A stretch of DNA of 5,445 nucleotides from contig JAGDCK010000120.1 of the NCBI GenBank assembly GCA_017958585.1, positions 1-5,445 on the forward strand, given 5' to 3'. Below the pieces are notes generated by a model. It was not told the DNA's origin. It saw only the letters and a program-made list of their open reading frames with translations, and did no database searches. Positions within the stretch are counted from its first letter, which is position 1. Every line of letters starts with the position of its first letter. The stretch comes from Lachnospiraceae bacterium (GTDB lineage Bacteria > Bacillota > Clostridia > Lachnospirales > Lachnospiraceae). Positions 1 through 5,445 of the stretch are shown one piece after another. The translations under genes and the position numbers were made by a program.

Positions 1-1020
1 TCCTCCTCTGTAACCCCTGATAAAAGCGGGATCCGCATCGTACAGGCACACTGCCCCGGTCTTTATTCCAAGGATCTCGAGATTATCCATGGTATTTTTT
101 ATAAAACCAAGGGACCTTTCACCGCTCTTAATCATAAAGATCACTGAGGCTTCTGCAGGTCCTGTGCCGTTTTTAAAAAATTTCGTTATTTCGGTTGTTG
201 AAATACTTATTACAGATAGGTTGCTTAATTCTGAAAGGTCATCTGCTGAACCCTTTTCTGCCTCCGGCAAGTCCCTGTCCAAAAATACGGCATAAGTTTT
301 TTTATCGCCCACAAAAGCTTCAAGGGCGCTTTTTTCAAACTCAGATATGGAACCGTTTTTGTCAAAGGCAGCAATGGCAGGCTTTCCGAACCTGTCGGAT
401 GCTTTTTTCAAAGTATAGATCCCATCACTTAAGATATATTTAAATGCAAAAAATACCGCGCAAATGATGATGCCAATTATAAGCCCAAGGATAAAAGCCT
501 GGGGCAGTCTGTCTATGTTTTTGTCTATATCGGGGCCTGTGGTGTCCGCAATTTCCACAGAATCTATCTCTTTTCTAAGGTCACCGTATTTTACAAAGGC
601 ATTACCCGCTGCCGCAAGGATCGCTTCAGCCTTTTTTTCGTCCGTGTTTCTCACTTCGATATTGGGAATTCTAAGGTCCGTTGCAAGGTCAGCCGAAAGG
701 GAAGCTCTGACATCTGCTTCAGTCACAGAATCGTCTGTCATCTCTGCCATCACCATCTCCACGAAGGAGTCCATGTCCATGATCCTGTCCCACGTGGCGG
801 CATTAATATAGGTGTAGCTTTGTCCTACCTGAGGGTCTGTTCCGTACTCCACAAGAAACGTCTGAGTAAACACATACTCACTTCCGGGGCCCGCCACTTT
901 GCAATATGCAAAACGCAAAATCAGTCCAGCCAAGCCGCAGAGTAAAATCGCTATACAAAAAATGATGAGCTTATTTTTTAATAAAATGAGCAGTTCTTTT
1001 ATATCAATTCTGTCTTCCAT
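1..1020 (-). CDS. Wzz/YveK-like polysaccharide chain-length protein with degenerate BY-kinase-like C-terminus (partial, 3' end missing)
   Basis: An open frame of 340 codons starts at ATG 1020-1018 and is still open at the left edge. The start is supported by GAAGGA (1033-1028) 7 nt upstream. It has the Wzz plan: a short cytoplasmic N-terminus (MEDRIDIKELLILLKNK), a first membrane helix at about residues 18-38, an extracytoplasmic domain at about 40-172, and a second helix at about 174-196. Such proteins set polymer length in Wzy-type export and, in Gram-positives, activate a BY-kinase partner. After the second helix the chain continues for at least 145 residues, longer than a stand-alone YveK/CapA. 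Residues 289-340, beginning AEASVIFMIKSGERS and including GIKTGAVCLYDADP and RGYRGG, read like the C-terminal strands of CpsD/YwqD kinases. The stretch aligned with Walker A (PEAEKGSADDL, from residue 252) lacks GxxGxGK[S/T], and no Walker B aspartate motif is visible. I infer an inactive kinase-like domain. It is the last gene seen in the operon, 48 bp after the sugar transferase. Confidence 0.85.
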   Translation of the reverse strand, partial: MEDRIDIKELLILLKNKLIIFCIAILLCGLAGLILRFAYCKVAGPGSEYVFTQTFLVEYGTDPQVGQSYTYINAATWDRIMDMDSFVEMVMAEMTDDSVTEADVRASLSADLATDLRIPNIEVRNTDEKKAEAILAAAGNAFVKYGDLRKEIDSVEIADTTGPDIDKNIDRLPQAFILGLIIGIIICAVFFAFKYILSDGIYTLKKASDRFGKPAIAAFDKNGSISEFEKSALEAFVGDKKTYAVFLDRDLPEAEKGSADDLSELSNLSVISISTTEITKFFKNGTGPAEASVIFMIKSGERSLGFIKNTMDNLEILGIKTGAVCLYDADPAFIRGYRGG

Positions 1021-1068
1021 TTTATATTCCTTCATCAAAAAGTATTGTTTGCCGTTCTCTTATAAGCA

Positions 1069-2544
1069 TTAATCTTCGATGTCGTCCTCTCCGTACTCTT
1101 TCTTTCTGGCTTCGTTTACCTCGCGGAGAGCCGTAAGCTGCTCGGTTTCCACTCCCTCGGTGCTGTCCGGCCAAAAGAGGATCTTTAAAGTTAAGAGCAT
1201 GAGCTTTAGATCCATCATGACGGAATAGTTCTCGATGTAAGTAAGGTCGAGTTTTAATTTGTCATAGGGGGTTGTATTGTATTTACCATAAACCTGGGCA
1301 AATCCCGCAAGGCCTGCCTTTACGTTCATCCTGTAGACAAACTCGGGCATTACTTCCACGTACTGAGCTATGATCTCGGGGCGCTCCGGACGGGGTCCGA
1401 TAAATGACATGTCGCCCTTTAAAATATTGATAAGCTGAGGCAGTTCGTCCAGCCTGCATTTTCTGATAAATTTGCCAACCGGGGTGATACGGTCATCGGT
1501 CTTTGAAGCAAGTCTCGCCACTCCATCCTTTTCCGCATCGGTTCTCATGCTCCTGAATTTGAGGATCATGAATTCACGTCTGCCCTCGGTACATCTGACC
1601 TGCTTGTAGAGGATGGGACCTCTGTCGTAGAGCTTTATGGCAAGCGCCGTTAACAGCATAAAGGGTGAAGCCACAATCAAGAGGATCAGAGAGAACACAA
1701 TGTCTATCATTCTCTTTATAAATCTCTCCTCCATGGAGAGCTTGTACTCTCTGGTTAAGAGGAGTGGTGTGTCAAATACGTGAAGTTCCTCCGCGCCTGT
1801 AAGTATCACGTCTGAGATCTTTGGCAGGAGGTAGACTCTAATCATTTTTTCGTAGCAGTATTTGAACAAAATATTTCTCTTTGCCACAGGCATATCGCCC
1901 AGAACCACCGCATTGTATACGCCGTTTTCGTAGTCGCGGCTGATCTTTTCACAGATCTCTGCGGTATCCATGCTGTAGGGGATGTTTTCCACCACCTTGT
2001 ATTTGTCTTTTCTGAGTTCGAATTTTTCATTCAGATTGATGGATGATCTGCCATTATGTATCACCGCCAGTTTTCTCGGGGGGAATACATTTTTGTATAT
2101 GAGATTTGCGATGCTTATCCAGACAATGACAATGATGATCTGTACAATTGTCATGTAGATAAAGAGTTTCGGCATAAAGAGCTGGAATGCCATTACCGAA
2201 AGCTCGCCGTAGATGAAGATATTGGCCAGAATTGTGGCAAATATCTGTGAGAATATGATCTCCACGTTTTTGAGATACCCAAGTCTCATTCCGCCATACA
2301 TCACGGATAAGAGAAACAGCATCACGCCGTAGATCGCTATCTCCAACAAGTGACCCTTGAACCAGAAGTTTCTAAGGCCTTCTACTACGCTGTTTTGAAA
2401 ATGGAATATCCACATGTATGCAAACATTCCAACTTCCAGGCCAAGGCATATGGCTGAAAGTCCAAGGTTTATCAGTCTCTTAAAAGATTCTGTCCTTCTG
2501 AGTTTCTTAATGTTTTTATTGTCCTTCAAAATTACATCTCCCAT
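1069..2544 (-). CDS. Exopolysaccharide polyprenyl glycosylphosphotransferase (priming sugar-phosphate transferase)
   Basis: This 491-aa membrane enzyme belongs to the WbaP/WcaJ type of polyprenol phosphate sugar-1-phosphate transferase. It would move a sugar phosphate from a nucleotide sugar to undecaprenyl phosphate, the first committed step of repeat-unit assembly. Four hydrophobic helices lie at about residues 25-47, 67-86, 96-116 and 126-150, followed by a cytoplasmic linker domain (about 155-265). The catalytic bacterial sugar transferase domain runs from about 274 to 460. It holds the re-entrant helix with a Ser-Pro break (VASPF, 291-295), the LKFRSM motif (328-333), the catalytic Asp-Glu pair in LDELPQ (D366, E367), GDMSFIGPRPERPE (377-390), and KAGLAGFAQVYGK downstream. 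Length and domain order are normal for the family, and no key residue is missing. The sugar specificity cannot be read from the sequence. The ATG at 2544 has no clear ribosome site. A TTG at 2529 lies 7 nt after GGGAGA and may be the true start. Confidence 0.95.
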   Translation of the reverse strand: MGDVILKDNKNIKKLRRTESFKRLINLGLSAICLGLEVGMFAYMWIFHFQNSVVEGLRNFWFKGHLLEIAIYGVMLFLLSVMYGGMRLGYLKNVEIIFSQIFATILANIFIYGELSVMAFQLFMPKLFIYMTIVQIIIVIVWISIANLIYKNVFPPRKLAVIHNGRSSINLNEKFELRKDKYKVVENIPYSMDTAEICEKISRDYENGVYNAVVLGDMPVAKRNILFKYCYEKMIRVYLLPKISDVILTGAEELHVFDTPLLLTREYKLSMEERFIKRMIDIVFSLILLIVASPFMLLTALAIKLYDRGPILYKQVRCTEGRREFMILKFRSMRTDAEKDGVARLASKTDDRITPVGKFIRKCRLDELPQLINILKGDMSFIGPRPERPEIIAQYVEVMPEFVYRMNVKAGLAGFAQVYGKYNTTPYDKLKLDLTYIENYSVMMDLKLMLLTLKILFWPDSTEGVETEQLTALREVNEARKKEYGEDDIED

Positions 2545-2575
2545 ATTTCAATCTATCTGAATGTGTTTTGCTTTT

Positions 2576-2635
2576 AGTTGCTTTTTGCTGCCACGTTTGT
2601 CCGCCGGTGCGCGCATTCCGCAAAACCGTGCAACT
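2576..2635 (-). promoter_or_regulatory. Potential stem-loop in the leader of the sugar transferase mRNA
   Basis: The 102-bp gap between the glycosyltransferase and the sugar transferase contains nested complementary segments. The outer pair is 2576-2580 with 2631-2635 (AGTTG/CAACT). Next come 2592-2595 with 2627-2630 (CACG/CGTG) and 2596-2599 with 2621-2624 (TTTG/CAAA). An inner pair is 2605-2607 with 2618-2620 (CGG/CCG). The stems are broken by bulges, including a large one-sided one at 2581-2591. Transcripts from the promoter at 2641-2649 would carry this fold in their 5' leader. There is no following T-run, so it is not an ordinary terminator. A role as a protein-binding antitermination site or an mRNA stabiliser is only a guess. 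Confidence 0.35.
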
Positions 2636-2640
2636 TATCC

Positions 2641-2649
2641 ATTATATCA
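2641..2649 (-). promoter_or_regulatory. Extended -10 promoter for the sugar transferase and chain-length genes
   Basis: Read on the minus strand, the sequence is TGATATAAT, a perfect TGn plus TATAAT extended -10 element. The TGA is also the stop codon of the upstream glycosyltransferase. No good -35 hexamer is seen 16-18 bp further upstream, which is tolerable for extended -10 promoters. Transcription would begin near 2634 and give a leader of about 90 nt before the ATG at 2544. This would let the priming enzyme and chain-length protein be expressed apart from the three genes upstream. Confidence 0.5.
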
Positions 2650-3408
2650 CACTCTTCGCTTTACTGCATTTATTGCCCACTTTGAAAAATAAAATGAACT
2701 TTTTAATACATTTAAATGCTCTGCCTTTCTGTAGAGGTTCCAGATTCTCCTTAAGGCCTCCAGTTTGTTGGAAGAAAGGCTCTTTCCTGCTCTTCTGTAG
2801 AGCACCAGATTTTCATTTAACCCGTATCCCGTGATGCCGCTTCGAAGGACCTTCCACCAAAGGGCGGTGTCTTCGCTTTTTATGATGGGCATCTCCAGAT
2901 TCTCTTTTGGAATCTTTTTCGTATCAAACAAAACCGTGCTGGTAAAGATTGTGGTGTTTCCGAGGGCTTCTCTGTATGAGATCTTTTCCGGAACTTTTAC
3001 CACTTTTCCGGTGCCCACACCGTTTGCATCTGCAAATTCGTATCCCGAAAAAACGAAAGCCGCGTCCTTTTCTCTCATAAAAAGAATCTCTTTTTCTAAC
3101 TTTTCAGGCTTCCAGATATCATCGGCATCGATGTATGAGATGTACCTGCCCTCCGCCTTTGACAGAGCAAAATTCCTGGCTCTTGCAGCTCCCGCATTTT
3201 CCTCAAGGTGAAATACCTTCATGCGGGGATCGCCGTAGCTCTCCCTGAGTTCATCCAGATACTCACCGCTTCCGTCATCGCTCTTATCATCCACAAGGAG
3301 GAGTTCAAAATCCTTATAGTTTCCTGTCACAACGGAGTCTATGGTCTGCTTTATGTATTTTTTTGCATTGTAAACAGGCACTATGATGCTTACCAATGTG
3401 TCATTCAT
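2647..3408 (-). CDS. Family 2 glycosyltransferase, TuaG-like
   Basis: This is a 253-aa cytoplasmic GT-A fold glycosyltransferase of family GT2, complete from ATG to TGA. The N-terminal nucleotide-binding half has VSIIVPVYNAKKYI (6-19), the Asp pair in LLVDDKSDDGS (D40, D41), and the NAGAARARNFALS stretch (71-83). The metal-binding DXD is in YIDADDIWKPEKLE (D94, D96). SEDTALWWK (178-186) carries the Glu-Asp expected for the catalytic base region of inverting GT2 enzymes. The arrangement around DADDIWKPEKLEKE and the FSGYEF stretch resembles TuaG of teichuronic acid synthesis and related capsule transferases. No membrane helix is present, so it probably acts at the inner face of the membrane on a lipid-linked intermediate, transferring one sugar from a nucleotide donor; donor and acceptor are unknown. 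GGAG (3419-3416) lies 7 nt before the ATG and overlaps the end of the preceding gene, whose stop is only 4 nt upstream. Translational coupling is therefore likely. Confidence 0.93.
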   Translation of the reverse strand: MNDTLVSIIVPVYNAKKYIKQTIDSVVTGNYKDFELLLVDDKSDDGSGEYLDELRESYGDPRMKVFHLEENAGAARARNFALSKAEGRYISYIDADDIWKPEKLEKEILFMREKDAAFVFSGYEFADANGVGTGKVVKVPEKISYREALGNTTIFTSTVLFDTKKIPKENLEMPIIKSEDTALWWKVLRSGITGYGLNENLVLYRRAGKSLSSNKLEALRRIWNLYRKAEHLNVLKSSFYFSKWAINAVKRRV

Positions 3409-3412
3409 ATCT

Positions 3413-4270
3413 TTACTCCAAAAAATAAAGTTTATGTCCCTCTATCTCCATGCCGCTTTCCCCGGTGCGCTTTTCGATGACCTCTGCCGCCTCTTCAGCA
3501 CCTGCAGGTATCAGGATTGCAAGGGTGCCTCTCGCCATAGCTATGTCAACGGCTTCTTCTATGGTTTCTATTGATGTCAGAGATTTATTGTCTGAAGCAT
3601 GTTCTGTGTCTGCTTCAGATTCTACCGTTTCAGCGCTTTTTGCTTCCATGGCGCTCATTACGTCGCAGAGGAAAATCTCATCCTCGCCGTAGGAATCGTA
3701 GGTGTAGGCTTTCATACTCTCCTCAAACATATCCCTTCCGTATATGGGATAAATGTTTTTCGAAAAGAGTCTCACATTTTCCATGACAAATTCCGGGCCC
3801 CAGACTAACACCCTCTCGCCGTCACTTATCTCTTCGATGGCTTCTGCGATTATCTCTGCCTTCTCAAACTCTGTCTCGTCTTTTCCGGATCCTGTGATAT
3901 CTTCAAGTCCGAAGTTTGCAGAGATAAATAAAAGCACGATCAGTAATATGTAAAAAGGATAATGTTTCCCGGTCTTTAAACAGATCAGGTTGTTCGCCTT
4001 CACCGCTCCGTATGCGGTCACGCACACCGCCGGCACCAGGTACAGCAGATTGATATAATCAAAAAATCTGGTCTGATATTTCCAAAGTATTACTCCGGTC
4101 AAAGGGCATATGACTGAAAGCGCCATTATAAGCCCATAGATTAAAAACGGCTTTTTTTCTCTTAGGAAAATAAACAAAAACAAAAGCACTACGAGAAGAA
4201 GTCCCAAAAACTTTCCTCTTTCGTTAAATGCTGCTATATCCCGGAGTGGTATCTGAAACATCTCAGTCAT
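3413..4270 (-). CDS. Membrane protein with C-terminal soluble domain, resembling the C-terminal half of a DUF6077-like protein
   Basis: This 285-aa protein is of unknown function. Four hydrophobic helices lie at about residues 20-36, 41-63, 71-90 and 104-119. A soluble domain from about 120 to the end follows. Residues 154-180 (VLVWGPEFVMENVRLFS, then IYPIYGRD) and the ending EGHKLYFLE look like the C-terminal domain I recall from DUF6077-type membrane proteins of Firmicutes. That is memory, not a search result. Residues 207-241 form an acidic Ser/Thr/Glu/Ala-rich low-complexity stretch, probably a linker. The start is well supported: GGAGG (4281-4277) sits 6 nt before the ATG. The gene overlaps the preceding one by 8 bases (ATGACTGA) in the +1 frame. 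The two proteins together (574 aa) would make one plausible large membrane protein, so this could be half of a split gene. A nearby T7 run (plus strand, 4287-4293) makes a single-base frameshift possible. Confidence 0.8.
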   Translation of the reverse strand: MTEMFQIPLRDIAAFNERGKFLGLLLVVLLFLFIFLREKKPFLIYGLIMALSVICPLTGVILWKYQTRFFDYINLLYLVPAVCVTAYGAVKANNLICLKTGKHYPFYILLIVLLFISANFGLEDITGSGKDETEFEKAEIIAEAIEEISDGERVLVWGPEFVMENVRLFSKNIYPIYGRDMFEESMKAYTYDSYGEDEIFLCDVMSAMEAKSAETVESEADTEHASDNKSLTSIETIEEAVDIAMARGTLAILIPAGAEEAAEVIEKRTGESGMEIEGHKLYFLE

Positions 4271-5132
4271 AATGCACCTCCGGAGATTTTTTTCTGTATA
4301 TCTCGAATGCTTTAGTGATCACAAATATGAACAGGGCTTCCACAAGGCAAAATCCCGCACCGTAAAAAGTCCATACAATCATGCTCTCTGTGACCACCAT
4401 CAATGCACATAGAATCCACTGTTTTTTGATGGCAAAGTTTAATGTGGCAGGCATCAGGACCATGGCTCTTATGGTATTACCCTGCCAACCCGCAAAGAGA
4501 AGTAAAAAACCTTCCATGCCGTAGGCATAGCATCCCGCAGACAGCAGTGCTCCCACAACCAGCATAAAAAGTGTCCTGTCACTGCTTCTTCTAAAAAGCG
4601 TCTTTGAAAGTGATGAAAACGCCACGTAACTAAGTAAAAGCACCACCACAGGCACCGCTCTCCAAACCACGGTCACAGCCTCTGCATGAAAGACCCTGCA
4701 AAGGAAAGCGTAAATGGTCGGAAGGCACAGCACCTTTAATCTCATTGGAACCGCCACAGCTCCGCCGTTTAATGGATTCTCAGAATAAATAAGGCCCGTA
4801 CTCAAAAATGAGTTTACGGTTTCCACGGTTATATCCGACTTGATATAGGGAATTGCCGTAAACATTATTACGAATATCTGCAATAATACTATGGCTCTGA
4901 ATATTATGGCATTTATCTCCCATGAAACAGGAGCCGTCTGTTTCTTTTCCCTTTTTATGACCTTAAAATATATGAACAAGCCGATCAGTATGATGGCGCC
5001 TGCGTCAAAAATAACTGTCAGTAAGGCAATATCCGCATGCAAAACAAGGCCCAAGAGGTGAAGCACCTCACTGAGCCATATTATGGACGAAAATAGTAGT
5101 ATTAAGCTGTCGGTCCACTGTAGCTTTTTCAC
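4263..5132 (-). CDS. Polytopic membrane protein, possible GT-C-like or N-terminal half of a DUF6077-like protein
   Basis: This 289-aa integral membrane protein is of unknown function. Hydrophobic segments lie at about residues 8-29, 33-57, 75-96, 154-175, 187-208 and two more between 220 and 276. A long loop between the third and fourth (97-150) contains KSDITVETVNSFLSTGLIYS followed by ENPLNGG. An acidic pair after an early helix followed by many helices recalls GT-C glycosyltransferases that use lipid-phosphate sugars, but this is only structural resemblance. The loop and the YGMEGF and WQGNTIRAMVLMP stretches match what I remember of DUF6077 proteins. The start is GTG 5132: an in-frame TAG lies six codons upstream and no ATG is nearby. 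The ribosome site is mediocre (AGGGG 12 nt away, or AGGA only 2 nt away). It is the first gene of the minus-strand cluster, and its first 17 codons plus leader are duplicated in inverted orientation at the right end of the window. Confidence 0.8.
   Translation of the reverse strand: MKKLQWTDSLILLFSSIIWLSEVLHLLGLVLHADIALLTVIFDAGAIILIGLFIYFKVIKREKKQTAPVSWEINAIIFRAIVLLQIFVIMFTAIPYIKSDITVETVNSFLSTGLIYSENPLNGGAVAVPMRLKVLCLPTIYAFLCRVFHAEAVTVVWRAVPVVVLLLSYVAFSSLSKTLFRRSSDRTLFMLVVGALLSAGCYAYGMEGFLLLFAGWQGNTIRAMVLMPATLNFAIKKQWILCALMVVTESMIVWTFYGAGFCLVEALFIFVITKAFEIYRKKSPEVHYD
4277..4293 (-). promoter_or_regulatory. Strong ribosome binding site and A7 run at the junction of the two membrane-protein genes
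   Basis: Read on the minus strand, seven consecutive A (4293-4287) are followed by GGAGG (4281-4277), 6 nt before ATG 4270-4268. The GGAGG lies inside the last codons of the upstream gene and supports reinitiation on the 8-base overlap. Removing one A from the run would join the two frames without a stop, so the same spot decides between two proteins and one. Confidence 0.6.
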
Positions 5133-5171
5133 TATCCTGATATTCCCCTAAAATAATATTGTTATAAACCC
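5081..5171 (-). repeat. Left arm of a 91-bp inverted repeat (leader plus first codons of the 289-aa gene)
   Basis: This segment is the reverse complement of 5355-5445 at 90 of 91 positions. The only mismatch is 5127 against 5399, the third base of codon 2 (AAA or AAG, both Lys). It covers 39 bases of leader and the first 17 codons. The leader contains TATAAC (5166-5161), a possible -10, but no convincing -35. Homology stops abruptly beyond 5171. At the inner side of the gene it runs to the limit set by the window edge, so the true arm is probably longer. Confidence 0.95.
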
Positions 5172-5211
5172 GGTATTTCATCCGCTAATTTACAAAACCA
5201 TGATTCACACC

Positions 5212-5310
5212 GAAGCGGGTCCTGTCTGCAGGGCGCCAGTCGCTCAAACAGTCCTCGCTGCTTCGCGTCTGCGGAACTCGCTTGGTGGCATCCCTACAGC
5301 CCCCCGCTTC
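5212..5310. repeat. Palindromic intergenic repeat, REP-like, about 99 bp
   Basis: The ends are an 8-bp perfect inverted pair, GAAGCGGG (5212-5219) and CCCGCTTC (5303-5310). Further in, CTGT/ACAG (5222-5225, 5296-5299), AGGG/CCCT (5230-5233, 5292-5295) and GCCA/TGGC (5235-5238, 5286-5289) pair in register. An apical pair AGTCC/GGAACT lies at 5250-5254 and 5273-5278. Either strand could form a long imperfect hairpin. The central part (TCAAACAGTCCTCGCTGCTT, 5244-5263) resembles a dispersed intergenic repeat I recall from Lachnospiraceae genomes, which cannot be confirmed from one copy. There is no T-run on either side, so it is not a classic terminator. Confidence 0.6.
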
Positions 5311-5354
5311 TATCCAAATCTTAACAGTTCGGAAGATGAATGGATGTTGTAATA

Positions 5355-5445
5355 GGGTTTATAACAATATTATTTTAGGGGAATATCAGGATAGTGAAGA
5401 AGCTACAGTGGACCGACAGCTTAATACTACTATTTTCGTCCATAA
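5355..5445 (+). repeat. Right arm of the 91-bp inverted repeat, cut by the window edge
   Basis: This is the inverted copy of 5081-5171 with one substitution (5399). The match runs right up to the last base of the window, so its real end is not seen. The boundary at 5355 is sharp: the spacer between arm and central palindrome (5311-5354) does not align with its counterpart at 5172-5211 apart from short chance-like matches. Confidence 0.95.
5394..5445 (+). CDS. Start of a divergent gene with the same N-terminus as the 289-aa membrane protein (partial)
   Basis: A GTG at 5394 opens a frame for 17 codons and one extra base before the window ends, reading VKKLQWTDSLILLFSSI. This is identical in protein to residues 1-17 of the minus-strand gene starting at 5132, with one synonymous difference in codon 2. 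The leader is identical too, including the AGGGG and AGGA motifs. If the assembly is right, this is a paralogue transcribed away from the cluster. If the end is a fold-back artefact, it is only a mirror image of the other gene. With 52 bases nothing further can be said of its product. Confidence 0.5.
   Translation, partial: MKKLQWTDSLILLFSSI

Noticed and set aside
89..811. Plus-strand open frames of 68 to 115 codons across the left end
   Set aside because: They lie opposite the clear Wzz-like gene on the minus strand, lack family features, and are antisense shadows.
2568..3480. Plus-strand open frames of 63 to 126 codons opposite the glycosyltransferase
   Set aside because: The minus-strand frame has full GT2 motifs and a good ribosome site; the plus frames have low-complexity or odd composition and no recognisable domain.
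4281..4300. Programmed -1 frameshift at A AAA AAA
   Set aside because: The run is in the correct slippery register, but a -1 shift only leads to a stop a few codons later (the TGA overlapping the next ATG), so it would not make the fusion. Only a +1 shift or a lost base would.
5212..5310. Rho-independent terminator between divergent genes
   Set aside because: The hairpin is long but has no adjacent T-run on either strand, and it lies upstream of both genes, where no terminator is needed.
5133..5393. A small RNA or tRNA gene in the intergenic region
   Set aside because: No cloverleaf or known RNA family signature was recognised; the structure seen is explained by the palindromic repeat.
5081..5445. 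Transposon terminal inverted repeats
   Set aside because: The repeated segment consists of a gene leader and coding start, the enclosed 183 bases hold no transposase, and no target duplication is visible.

Overview
The window is a piece of a surface or capsular polysaccharide (EPS/CPS) locus. Base composition looks moderate in GC. The Gram-positive style of the Wzz-like and TuaG-like proteins, an uncharacterised membrane family I associate with Clostridia, and an intergenic palindrome resembling dispersed repeats I recall from rumen and gut Lachnospiraceae all suggest a Clostridia host, perhaps Butyrivibrio-like. This placement is inference and partly memory, not proof.

Layout. All complete genes lie on the minus strand, so transcription runs from the right side of the window to the left. 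In transcription order they are: a 289-aa polytopic membrane protein (5132-4263); a 285-aa membrane protein with a C-terminal soluble domain (4270-3413), overlapping the first by 8 bases; a TuaG-like family 2 glycosyltransferase (3408-2647); a polyprenyl-phosphate sugar-phosphate transferase (2544-1069); and a Wzz/YveK-like chain-length protein (1020 to past the left edge) with a degenerate tyrosine-kinase-like tail. The first three genes are tightly coupled. The last two follow a 102-bp gap that carries a good extended -10 promoter and a potentially folded leader, so they may form a separately promoted sub-operon.

Right end. The 5' end of the 289-aa gene, together with its leader (5081-5171), reappears as an inverted copy at 5355-5445, matching 90 of 91 bases. 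The copy starts a divergent plus-strand gene with the same first 17 residues, cut by the window edge. Between the arms lies a palindromic repeat (5212-5310) whose centre nearly coincides with that of the arms. This nested palindrome is the most unusual structure here. It could be a pair of divergent paralogues, an invertible or recombining segment, or an assembly fold-back.

Working model (inference). The sugar transferase primes repeat-unit synthesis on undecaprenyl phosphate, the GT2 adds a sugar, and the Wzz-like protein controls polymer length, probably with a true BY-kinase encoded beyond the left edge. The two membrane proteins look like halves of one larger GT-C-like or DUF6077-like protein of unknown function. 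No RNA gene, CRISPR array, insertion sequence or rho-independent terminator was recognised.
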